Assembly (NCBI GenBank): GCA_001657315.1
Contig: LYSV01000027.1
Location: forward strand, 1 to 56,373
DNA length: 56,373 bases
Direction: 5' to 3'
Source: Flammeovirgaceae bacterium BBD 1991-12
Lineage (GTDB): Bacteria; Bacteroidota; Bacteroidia; Cytophagales; Cyclobacteriaceae
The position numbers were made by a program, and so were the translations under genes. Position 1 is the first letter of the stretch. Each line of letters opens with the position of its first letter. The notes beneath the pieces were generated by a model. The model was not told the DNA's origin. It saw only the letters and a list, made by a program, of their open reading frames with translations, and searched no databases. Below, piece after piece: positions 19,780-27,062 of the stretch.

Positions 19780-20047
19780 TGTTATGAAATTTGACGGTTT
19801 TCTCTAATGTTCTAAGATTTTTCCGATTTATGGGGGTAACCGATGGATTACCCCCACTGGCATCACTCTACCTCACTCGCTCAACTACTATCTTCATATC
19901 CACAATTATTTTCGAATATCTTTTAAGTCATCACCTGAATTCGGTCAGAGACCAATAAAACAACCTTATTTTTAAGGCATAAGCGATAGTTATTTTGTAA
20001 TCCGGGAAGTCCTGTATCGCCGGAAAGCTTAGACCATTGGTTCTCCG
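19780..20047. other. Leader region of the cysteine dioxygenase-like gene
   Basis: No reading frame is apparent. Besides the palindrome at 19832-19855 I find only AT-rich DNA; the far end is the terminator of the next gene (20048-20102). Confidence 0.45.
19832..19855. promoter_or_regulatory. Palindrome upstream of the cysteine dioxygenase-like gene
   Basis: GGGGGTAA (19832-19839), an 8-bp spacer, then TTACCCCC (19848-19855). It lies 53-76 bp upstream of the start codon. There is no T-run, so an operator or 5' leader hairpin is more likely than a terminator. Confidence 0.4.
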
Positions 20048-20102
20048 GAAAAGAAAAGCGGGGCTGCCGTTTAGTTTATGCGTAGCAAGCGTGGCAGCCC
20101 CG
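20048..20102 (-). terminator. Intrinsic terminator of the first peroxiredoxin gene
   Basis: A 10-bp perfect GC-rich stem CGGGGCTGCC (20059-20068) / GGCAGCCCCG (20093-20102). On the minus strand it is followed by CTTTTCTTTT, as expected for rho-independent termination. Confidence 0.75.
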
Positions 20103-20120
20103 ATCACCAATCAACGTATG

Positions 20121-20753
20121 TCAGGGTTGTGGAGTAAGTCTGAGATAAGGCTTTACCTCTTCAAAGCCTTTTGGGAATAATTCTGTCGCCTCTTCATTCG
20201 TGACAGAAGGAAGGATCACGCAGTCCTCACCCTGCTTCCAGTTCACCGGAGTGGCCAGCTTCCTGTACGCCGTCAATTGGAGCGAGTCGATCACCCTTAG
20301 AATTTCATTGAAGTTCCGGCCGGTAGAGGCAGGATAGGTGATCATCAGTTTGATCTTTTTATCCGGACCAATGATAAATACAGACCGTACTGTCATTTTA
20401 TCATCCGAATTGGGATGGATCATATCATACAGGCTGGAAACCACCCTGTCTTCATCAGCTACGATCGGAAAATTAACGGTCGTATTCTGGGTCTCGTTGA
20501 TATCCCTGATCCACCCTCTGTGAGACTCCAGGCTATCCACACTCAGCGCCATCACCTTTACATTCCTTTTTTCAAATTCCTCTTTCATACGTGCGGTGGT
20601 ACCCAGCTCTGTGGTACAGACAGGGGTGTAATCCGCCGGGTGTGAAAAAAGTACGCCCCAGCTATCTCCCAGCCATTCGTGAAAATTCAATTCACCTTCA
20701 GTAGTCATCGCGATGAAGTCAGGAGCTTCATCTCCTAATCTTAGTGTTGCCAT
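20121..20753 (-). CDS. 1-Cys peroxiredoxin (Prx6 type), copy 1
   Basis: 210 residues. The peroxidatic cysteine is Cys46 in PADYTPVCTTELG, the Prx6-subfamily form of the motif. The length and C-terminal arm (TPVNWKQGEDCVILPSVTNEEA) also fit Prx6, with a second cysteine near residue 177 that may or may not take part. It reduces H2O2 and organic peroxides in the cytosol. A close paralogue (about 85% identical by my alignment) lies at 32449-33084, same strand. A GTATAC site is located 123 bp upstream of the start, and a strong terminator follows. Confidence 0.95.
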   Translation of the reverse strand: MATLRLGDEAPDFIAMTTEGELNFHEWLGDSWGVLFSHPADYTPVCTTELGTTARMKEEFEKRNVKVMALSVDSLESHRGWIRDINETQNTTVNFPIVADEDRVVSSLYDMIHPNSDDKMTVRSVFIIGPDKKIKLMITYPASTGRNFNEILRVIDSLQLTAYRKLATPVNWKQGEDCVILPSVTNEEATELFPKGFEEVKPYLRLTPQP

Positions 20754-20875
20754 AGGTAATAAAAATTTTAGTTAATTGATAAGGTTTGTTAAATCCGGCT
20801 CCAAGAGTTACCGGTCGTTAGAACAAAATAAACGCAGGTGCGAACAGCGCGATTCAAAAAACAGGTTGACAAAAG

Positions 20876-20881
20876 GTATAC
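20876..20881. promoter_or_regulatory. GTATAC site upstream of peroxiredoxin copy 1
   Basis: A GTATAC hexamer in the 240-bp region between the peroxiredoxin start and the end of a TPR-HTH regulator gene. It is one of ten intergenic GTATAC sites between 18.7 and 30.7 kb. No second half-site at 11 bp is evident here. Confidence 0.3.
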
Positions 20882-20993
20882 ATAGCTTTAAAAGTCCTAA
20901 AAAAGCCCGTTAAAGCCATTTATTGTAAAAAAGTGCCTGATAATCTCGTCAGATTTCCTGAAATGGAATCACAGATTGGCAGGAAAGACTACG

Positions 20994-22796
20994 TTAAACA
21001 CCGGCTACTACCTCGCCAAGACTCTCTTCTTCACGGAGTCCCATTTTCCTTTTCATCCGGTAACGGGCCATTTTTATACTGTTCGGGTCTATACCCAAAA
21101 TCTCGGCAGATTCCTTTATGCTAAGATTCATTTTTAAAAGTGCGCAATGCCGCAGATCACCTGAGCTTAAGGCGGGATAGGTCTCCTTTATCTTGTCAAA
21201 GAATTCCTGATGGACATTGCCAAAATACTTGTTAAAATCGTGCCAGTCCTTTTCAGTGGATCTGTTCACTGTAATCACCCTGAGCAACTTGTTAAACACT
21301 TCTGGCGTCTCTCCATTCAGTTTTTTCCTGCAGCTTTTTATGGTTTCTTCCAACCCTTCAAGGAACTGATTTTTTTGTATCATATTCAGTGTAAAATCCG
21401 CCAACTCCCGTTCTCTGAGCTTGAGTTTATTCTCGACCCCTTTGCGTATAAGTTCGCTGTTTTCAAATGCCAGTTTGTTCCTTTTATTGGCAGCACTGTA
21501 GTATTTCAAACCTATAAATATGATCACAATAGTCAACGCCAGAACCATGACAATAGAAGTGGCCCTTACACGGCTAAGCTTTAATTGCTGATTTAGAGTG
21601 GCTATTTCATTCTCTTTTTCCATGGTCTCCAGTTGCACTCTCAGGTTGGCGTATTTTCGTTCCGTGGTCTCATTGATAAGCGAGTCTGAATATGCTTTCT
21701 GCATTTGGAAATAGTACAAGGCACTGTCATACTGGTGGTTCTCCTCCTTTACTTCTGAAAGCAACAGCCATGCATCTCTCAGCATTTCCATCTCACGGAT
21801 CACCTCTGTAGTACGAATGGTTTGCCACAATGCTGCCTCCGCCAAATGGTAACTCCTTTCTGATCTGTAGATCTTTGCCAGTTCAAAGTTTAAATAGGCC
21901 CCCAGCCTTTTGAAAGCATCTGATACATTCAGATGTTCTTTGGCCTGGTTCAGATGAAACTTGGCTGAATCCGTAAAGCCGGTGCTGTTAAAAATCTCTG
22001 CCAGATTCGCATGCACGTATGTTTTGCCAAGGTCATCGTCTGCATTATCATAATGGTCTAAAGCCTTATAGTAATAGAACATGGCACTGTCGTCCTCCTC
22101 TGTGATGGCGTATATACCGGCCAGTGTATGATAACCGTCACCCATTTTCGCATCATCATTTCGGATCAGCTTATTGTTCAGGTTTTTCCATACAAACGCT
22201 TTGGCCTGCTCATGATCACCCAGTTTGTTGTAGACATTGGCCATATAGCGGTAAATATCAGGCAATTGTTCGAGATCATGCTTCATGGCTATCATGTAGG
22301 CACGCCGGAAATATGAGAGTCCTTCGGCAAAGTGTCCACGCCGGGCAAGCTGCGAGCCCGCATCGGCAAGAGCATCGGTGAGTCCCTCATGATCTTCGGT
22401 CTGTTCAAAATATACAATGGCCTTTTCATAGAAAGTACCGGCCTTATCCTCCAGACCAATGTTATAGTTGGACTTACCGGCGGCCATTAGCAGATAGCCA
22501 TGGATGCTGTTTGGCTTTTCAATTGGATCGTTGATATTGATATCTGCCAGCTTTTTAATGGCAAGGGTGTCCTCATTGAACTTGGCATGCAGAATGACAA
22601 GATTCGCCATAGCGGATCGCAGTCCGTCAGAATAGTCCGTTTCCAGCGAAAGCTTTTCGGCCAGCAGCGCGGTCTCATAGGCAGCGGTAGAACTTGTGTA
22701 CCTGTTGCCAAAGGCATACTGATTCAATGAATCGATCTTTTCCGTACTTTCCAGGGCAGGCTGAAGGTATAGCAGAAAACAGAGGAGGTACTGCAT
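20994..22796 (-). CDS. TPR sensor with transmembrane helix and C-terminal LuxR-like HTH, copy B
   Basis: 600 residues: signal peptide (about 1-16), periplasmic TPR array (about 30-390; units such as AKFHLNQAKEHL and DSALYYFQMQKAY), membrane helix (about 413-435), a cytosolic coiled coil (about 440-490) and a C-terminal helix-turn-helix (about 540-590). The HTH region reads LSSGDLRHCALLKMNLSIKE, SAEILGIDPNSIKMARYRMK. This architecture is a one-component membrane regulator common in Bacteroidota. The gene starts 12 bp after the stop of a homologous gene with the same layout; the two C-termini are almost superimposable while the TPR parts differ more. The HTH may read the GTATAC sites nearby (inference). 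Confidence 0.88.
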   Translation of the reverse strand: MQYLLCFLLYLQPALESTEKIDSLNQYAFGNRYTSSTAAYETALLAEKLSLETDYSDGLRSAMANLVILHAKFNEDTLAIKKLADININDPIEKPNSIHGYLLMAAGKSNYNIGLEDKAGTFYEKAIVYFEQTEDHEGLTDALADAGSQLARRGHFAEGLSYFRRAYMIAMKHDLEQLPDIYRYMANVYNKLGDHEQAKAFVWKNLNNKLIRNDDAKMGDGYHTLAGIYAITEEDDSAMFYYYKALDHYDNADDDLGKTYVHANLAEIFNSTGFTDSAKFHLNQAKEHLNVSDAFKRLGAYLNFELAKIYRSERSYHLAEAALWQTIRTTEVIREMEMLRDAWLLLSEVKEENHQYDSALYYFQMQKAYSDSLINETTERKYANLRVQLETMEKENEIATLNQQLKLSRVRATSIVMVLALTIVIIFIGLKYYSAANKRNKLAFENSELIRKGVENKLKLRERELADFTLNMIQKNQFLEGLEETIKSCRKKLNGETPEVFNKLLRVITVNRSTEKDWHDFNKYFGNVHQEFFDKIKETYPALSSGDLRHCALLKMNLSIKESAEILGIDPNSIKMARYRMKRKMGLREEESLGEVVAGV

Positions 22797-22808
22797 GGTA
22801 TAAAAAGA

Positions 22809-24656
22809 TTAAATTGAATGGATGTGTGTTCCCAAGTCAGCGACTTCGTCCAGTCCCATCTTCTTCTTCATTCGGTATCGGGCCATTTTCACGCTGTTGG
22901 GGTCAACTCCAAGTATTTTTGCGGATTCCTTATGGCTCATATTCATCCTTATCAGCGCACAATGGCGCAGATCACCGGCGGACAGAACAGGATAGAGGCT
23001 CTTGAGCTTATCGAAAAACTCATTGTGAACATTCCCAAAATATTTGTTAAAGTCGTCCCATTCCTTTTCATTGGATCTGTTCAGTTCAAGGACCTTTTGT
23101 AACCTGCTCCATGTATGAAAGGCACTGCCATTTTTCTCATTTTTGGCCTTCCTGATGATTGTATCCAGCTCATCAAGGAATTGGTTTTTCTTAACCATTA
23201 CCAATGTGGTATCAGCCAGTTCCTTTTCTTTATGGACCAACTCGTTTTGAATATTTTCTTTCTCCAATTCGCTGTTGTGCAACTGCAGCGTCTTACGATG
23301 ATTTTTGCTCTTCAAAAACAGAATAAGGATCACCGAAGCTATTACGATCAACAAGCTAAAAACAATAGCAGCAATCAGCTTAAGACGATCCAGCTCCGAT
23401 CTTGCCTGAAGATGATCGATGGTCATTTGTTTTTCCAGGGTCTCCAGTTTTACCCTGAACGAGGTCAGGTCCCTTTCTTTCAGCCGCTTGAGTACAGTAT
23501 CTTTTTCTGCCTGATAGACCTCATGGTACCGCAAGGCATTGTCTGCATCATCCTCTTCTTTCGCCATTTGGTATAAAAATTTATAGAGGTCTCTCCTGCT
23601 TCTGTGCGAGTAACTTTCATGTGCATTGTCTCTGAAACTGAATGCATAATAATAGGCGCTGTCCCTTAGATTTTTTGAATGATAGTATTTGGCCAGTTGC
23701 AGATGGAATGAATGTAAATGTGAAGGAAACCGGGACCCCATTAATGTAATGACCTGATCCGTGTACAGCTTGCCCGAATCATACTGCTCAAGTTCATAAT
23801 AGCTTTCGGCGATATTGGAGGTGGTCGCTACGTTTTTGAAAAAGTTATTGCTTCTGTTGTGATACGCCTTTTTATAATAGAAAAGTGCACTATCATAATT
23901 GAACTGATCAAAATGGATATTCCCCAGCACATAGTATGCTGCCATAGTGAGGTCTCTTAACTGCTCGTCATCGCTAATCCGTAATGTGTTAACGGCCAAC
24001 TGTTTCGACTCAGCGAATAATCCATGATCAAAGTACAGATCGGTAAGTGCGAAAAACACCTTTCCAAGCTCATTATGTTGGTTCAATGCCATGGAGCTGC
24101 GGTACGCCTCCTCCAGATAGTCAACGGCCCGGTGATAGTCCTTGTTTTCCATGTACAACTGACCGAGGCCGATCGTTACCGCGAGTCTTAATTTATTATC
24201 TCCCGTTTTGTCAGACCATTGCAATACCTGCTTATAAAATAAGGAGGACATTTCGACGTCTTTTCTTGTTTGATAGAGTTGTGCCAGCCTAAGTCTGGCA
24301 TCGAACAGATTATGACGATCAAGCCAGATACTATCCTGATGAGTTCTGAGTAAAAAATCTATTGCTTCATCTTCGCGTTCCAGTCCGGTCATGATCCGCC
24401 CCAGGTAGTACCGACACAGGGCTGCTTTACTAAGGTCATTATGTGATAGTGCCGAGTTAAGAACTGCCCTTGCATAATGCTCAGCCCTTTCGAAATGGCC
24501 TGAGTCTACAAGTTCCGTGATCATTTCAATTGATCCCCGTGTCTGTGAGTATCCCGCAGTGGCTGCTAACGTTAAGATAGCGCTCAGCAGAACACGGGTA
24601 CAGACCCTGGCGGTATACCCATCCCTGTAAACCTTCAAACTGAAACTATACGACAT
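22809..24656 (-). CDS. TPR sensor with transmembrane helix and C-terminal LuxR-like HTH, copy A
   Basis: 615 residues with the same plan as the next gene: N-terminal signal segment ending near residue 37 (AATAGYSQ), TPR units (about 45-390; for example DSALFYYKKAYHNRSNNF), membrane helix (about 426-449), coiled coil, and C-terminal HTH (LSAGDLRHCALIRMNMSHKE, SAKILGVDPNSVKMARYRMK). It is the first gene of a two-gene operon. The 375-bp region upstream carries four GTATAC sites, two of them exactly 11 bp apart, so autoregulation is plausible. No histidine kinase or receiver domain is present. Confidence 0.88.
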   Translation of the reverse strand: MSYSFSLKVYRDGYTARVCTRVLLSAILTLAATAGYSQTRGSIEMITELVDSGHFERAEHYARAVLNSALSHNDLSKAALCRYYLGRIMTGLEREDEAIDFLLRTHQDSIWLDRHNLFDARLRLAQLYQTRKDVEMSSLFYKQVLQWSDKTGDNKLRLAVTIGLGQLYMENKDYHRAVDYLEEAYRSSMALNQHNELGKVFFALTDLYFDHGLFAESKQLAVNTLRISDDEQLRDLTMAAYYVLGNIHFDQFNYDSALFYYKKAYHNRSNNFFKNVATTSNIAESYYELEQYDSGKLYTDQVITLMGSRFPSHLHSFHLQLAKYYHSKNLRDSAYYYAFSFRDNAHESYSHRSRRDLYKFLYQMAKEEDDADNALRYHEVYQAEKDTVLKRLKERDLTSFRVKLETLEKQMTIDHLQARSELDRLKLIAAIVFSLLIVIASVILILFLKSKNHRKTLQLHNSELEKENIQNELVHKEKELADTTLVMVKKNQFLDELDTIIRKAKNEKNGSAFHTWSRLQKVLELNRSNEKEWDDFNKYFGNVHNEFFDKLKSLYPVLSAGDLRHCALIRMNMSHKESAKILGVDPNSVKMARYRMKKKMGLDEVADLGTHIHSI

Positions 24657-25031
24657 GATTCTGGTTATCCCTTCCGTTATACAAAATACAACTTTCAGGA
24701 AAGCCGGTCAACTTTTACATTCCCGGATTGTCAGCACTTTGTATACCTCAATTTTATACGTTTCATAGACGTTTAGGGACCAAAAAAGAGCTGATGTATA
24801 CCATTTGTATACGAAAAAAAATCCATCGGGCCCAGTTCTTTTCACTTTGTAGCAATTGCTTTGTACATTTCGAATCCATGATCCAGTGATTGTTTAAACA
24901 CCTAATGACCCGAGAAAAGCCAATAACAATCTTCCTGAATGTATACCTAATGTAGGACCGGTTTGCTTGGAGTCTCATGCCATAGCGGCTAACATAGTGT
25001 ATCACTATCAGCCACCGAAACCGACAAGAAC
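24657..25031. other. Divergent intergenic region with clustered GTATAC sites
   Basis: 375 bp between the regulator operon (minus) and a secreted-protein gene (plus). GTATAC occurs at 24741-24746, 24796-24801, 24807-24812 and 24941-24946. I found no convincing gene; an 80-codon minus-strand frame across it lacks coding character. Confidence 0.6.
24793..24812. promoter_or_regulatory. Tandem GTATAC operator-like site, copy 1
   Basis: GATGTATACCATTTGTATAC: two GTATAC hexamers whose starts are exactly 11 bp apart, one helical turn. The first 17 bases recur identically at 26182-26198 upstream of another gene, about 1.4 kb away. A related copy with a degenerate second half (GTATACC...GTAGGAC, again 11 bp) is at 24941-24957. 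Confidence 0.55.
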
Positions 25032-25898
25032 ATGAAAAGTATACTTACTTTTTTTTTCACACTAGCCCTTTCCGTTTGTATGAGCCAGAAAATTGAATAT
25101 CCCTCTTTGGGGGTTTCTTTTTCCGTTCCGATTGAGTTTAATGGTCAGGAGACTCTTTATGGCTATTCCATGTCAGACAATATCAACCACAGGTATATGT
25201 TCATCAGACCGCATGGCGCCAAAAGCATAGACGTTCTTGACCGGCACCTGAACCAAAGCCAGATAAAGATGAACGGCTACACGCTTTATTTTAATCCGTC
25301 AAGAGAACGTATTGATGACCAGGCCTTCGGTAAGACCTTTAGCGCTACGGCAGACCAGGGATACAATTTTAATGGATATGCCATCATTATCATGCGCGAC
25401 AAGGGTCAGGGTATGAGTGTAATATCCGCAACACCTCAGTCCGCTGCAGGAACTTCTCCCAAAGACCTCGCCATGTCACTCTACAACTCTATCTCCTTTT
25501 CCACGCCCGTCCGTGATGAAAAATTGAAGATGTGGTCGGACAATCTGAAAAACAAACACCTGATAAACATATCCAGCCATTATTCCAGTGATGTAGCAAG
25601 TGAATTCAGCACCGGAGGGGATACACAAACCGACATCTGGCTATGCGATAATCATACAGGACATTATAAATTCAAGAGCTCATGGAGCGGTAGTTCTTCC
25701 ACCGGTTTTACCGGGTACAGTACCAGCGCCAACGAAATTCATGGTGAATGGAACATATTTTACAATCTTCAAAGCCAACCCGTGTTACGCATCATGGACA
25801 AAAAGGGCAATGTCATGCAGTTTCTGCTCTACTTTGATGGGCGTAATCTCAGCCTTAACGGATCCAGATTTTCAACAGGTGACTACAACTGTCATTGA
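25032..25898 (+). CDS. Secreted protein of unknown function
   Basis: 288 residues with a signal peptide (MKSILTFFFTLALSVCMSQ). The first ~150 residues resemble no family I can name. The last ~100 residues form a Trp/Gly/Ser-rich beta domain (TQTDIWLCDNHTGHYKF, GEWNIFYNLQSQPVLRIMD, FDGRNLSLNGSRF) suggestive of a lipocalin-like or beta-barrel sheet with two cysteines that could pair. It is divergent from the TPR-HTH regulator operon and shares its GTATAC-rich upstream region, so joint control is likely. A single-gene unit: the next plus-strand gene is 382 bp away. Confidence 0.75.
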   Translation: MKSILTFFFTLALSVCMSQKIEYPSLGVSFSVPIEFNGQETLYGYSMSDNINHRYMFIRPHGAKSIDVLDRHLNQSQIKMNGYTLYFNPSRERIDDQAFGKTFSATADQGYNFNGYAIIIMRDKGQGMSVISATPQSAAGTSPKDLAMSLYNSISFSTPVRDEKLKMWSDNLKNKHLINISSHYSSDVASEFSTGGDTQTDIWLCDNHTGHYKFKSSWSGSSSTGFTGYSTSANEIHGEWNIFYNLQSQPVLRIMDKKGNVMQFLLYFDGRNLSLNGSRFSTGDYNCH

Positions 25899-26093
25899 CC
25901 TGACCCTGACCTGAAATGACTAAAACCACTCATATATTCCTGAGTATAGCTCCCCGTTAAAGATCACTTTAACGTACTGGAGGATTTACCCTGGGGATGG
26001 TATACCCATAGCAATGAATGATATGAACGGGTAACAATTGGTATACCGCCGGAATTTCGACTATCCTGACTCTAATATTTTTCGATAATTTCT

Positions 26094-26168
26094 TTATAGT
26101 TTAAAATTAAACTAAATAATGTTTTTTGATATTTTATATAAATAAAAAAGTTATTTATTAAACTATAA
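26094..26168. repeat. AT-rich inverted repeat with embedded 18-bp palindrome
   Basis: TTATAGTTTAA (26094-26104) and its exact complement TTAAACTATAA (26158-26168) bracket about 53 bp of nearly pure A+T. The left arm also forms its own palindrome, TAGTTTAA-AA-TTAAACTA (26097-26114). It could be a regulator-binding region or a small mobile-element relic. It ends 112 bp before the start codon of the secreted protein. Confidence 0.5.
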
Positions 26169-26181
26169 GACAATATCATAC

Positions 26182-26201
26182 GATGTATACCATTTGTAAA
26201 C
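26182..26201. promoter_or_regulatory. Tandem GTATAC operator-like site, copy 2
   Basis: GATGTATACCATTTGTAAAC: identical to the site at 24793 over 17 bases, with a GTAAAC second half-site starting 11 bp after the first. It lies about 80-100 bp upstream of the start codon of the secreted-protein gene that leads the peroxidase operon. Confidence 0.5.
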
Positions 26202-26280
26202 TACCCTTATCGGGTACACGGTTAAATACCATTCTAATTTAGCGGCTACTGAAAAATTACTGTACATAATCAAAAAAACT

Positions 26281-26997
26281 ATGAAAGCTATGAAAAAGCT
26301 AATGCTGTTATTGGCGCCTGTTACAATCATTATGGGTCTTGGTGCCTTTAAAATCGAAAAAGACAAAACTATTGAGCTGACCTTTGTAGATCATATAAAG
26401 GCAGGTCTGATCGAGCAGGATGTATTTGTAGAGAAAGTACCCGGGTCGGGGAAAGTGTATAGGGTGGTACCTCAGGAACGGGATAAGTACCTGCAGTCTC
26501 CGGTGTTTACTTCGGCAGAACCACATCATCACGATCCATTTAATACCGAAGGCTGCGGCCCTTTTAATAAAGGCAGGACACTCAAAGTTACCCTGGAGGA
26601 GTGGCTGAAGGCTACAGGCACGGCAACGTTCACTTGTGAGGACGGTTGGGGAAAGATCAGGGCCAGCTTTGAAAATCTAATGCCCAACGCTACCTACACC
26701 CTATGGCATTTCTTTATGTCTGCACCTCCTACCGTACCATTTAACGGCACACTGGATGTACCTCTTGGAAACCGGGATGGCAACCAATCGGTCTTCACAA
26801 CGGATTCCAAAGGCAGGGCCAAACTGGACATCACGTTTGAGCATTGCCTGCAATTGAGCAATGTCCAGTTGATGAGTGGTCTGGCGGTAGCCTACCACAG
26901 TGATGGTAAAACCTACGGCGGTTCCCCTGGTCCATTTGGACAGGTGACCCATATTCAACTGTTTGCCATGCTTCCTGAGGCAGATGATCCAAAATAG
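26281..26997 (+). CDS. Secreted protein, paralogue of the lipoprotein at 29824 (partner of a di-heme peroxidase)
   Basis: 238 residues, signal peptide to about residue 22. After an HHH-containing stretch (AEPHHHDPFN) comes a domain of about 150 residues: TLEEWLKATGTATFTCEDGW, FENLMPNATYTLWHFFM, a TDSKGRAKLDITF strand, and the end VAYHSDGKTYGGSPGPFG. The lipoprotein 2.8 kb downstream aligns over the same landmarks (W..L...G..T..C, L.P.T.FW, D.nGkgsiDV, H.D.kTHG...GP). I do not recognise the family. It leads a three-gene unit with a di-heme peroxidase and a DoxX-like protein. Three His and a conserved Cys suggest metal or redox contact, but this is inference. Confidence 0.75.
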   Translation: MKAMKKLMLLLAPVTIIMGLGAFKIEKDKTIELTFVDHIKAGLIEQDVFVEKVPGSGKVYRVVPQERDKYLQSPVFTSAEPHHHDPFNTEGCGPFNKGRTLKVTLEEWLKATGTATFTCEDGWGKIRASFENLMPNATYTLWHFFMSAPPTVPFNGTLDVPLGNRDGNQSVFTTDSKGRAKLDITFEHCLQLSNVQLMSGLAVAYHSDGKTYGGSPGPFGQVTHIQLFAMLPEADDPK

Positions 26998-27006
26998 AAA
27001 AGGTCT

Positions 27007-27040
27007 TTCATTGCAGCTGGCTTAAGCTGGCTGCAATGAA
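27007..27040 (+). promoter_or_regulatory. Intercistronic hairpin before the peroxidase gene
   Basis: TTCATTGCAGC (27007-27017) pairs exactly with GCTGCAATGAA (27030-27040), loop 12 bases. It lies just after the stop of the first gene. An in-frame ATG at 27036 is buried in its right arm. It may stabilise the upstream message or act as an attenuator; there is no following T-run. Confidence 0.5.
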
Positions 27041-27062
27041 TTCCTGCAACCAAAAGTTTCAC

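Larger units (their letters stand above)
25899..26280. other. Regulatory intergenic region upstream of the di-heme peroxidase operon
   Basis: 382 bp without a gene. It holds three GTATAC sites (26000-26005, 26041-26046, 26185-26190), an AT-rich inverted repeat (26094-26168) and the second copy of the 17-base GATGTATACC-type element. Confidence 0.6.

Noticed and set aside
24763-25005. 80-codon minus-strand reading frame in the divergent regulatory region
   Set aside because: It spans the GTATAC sites, has no domain or coupling to neighbours, and its composition is unlike that of the real genes here.
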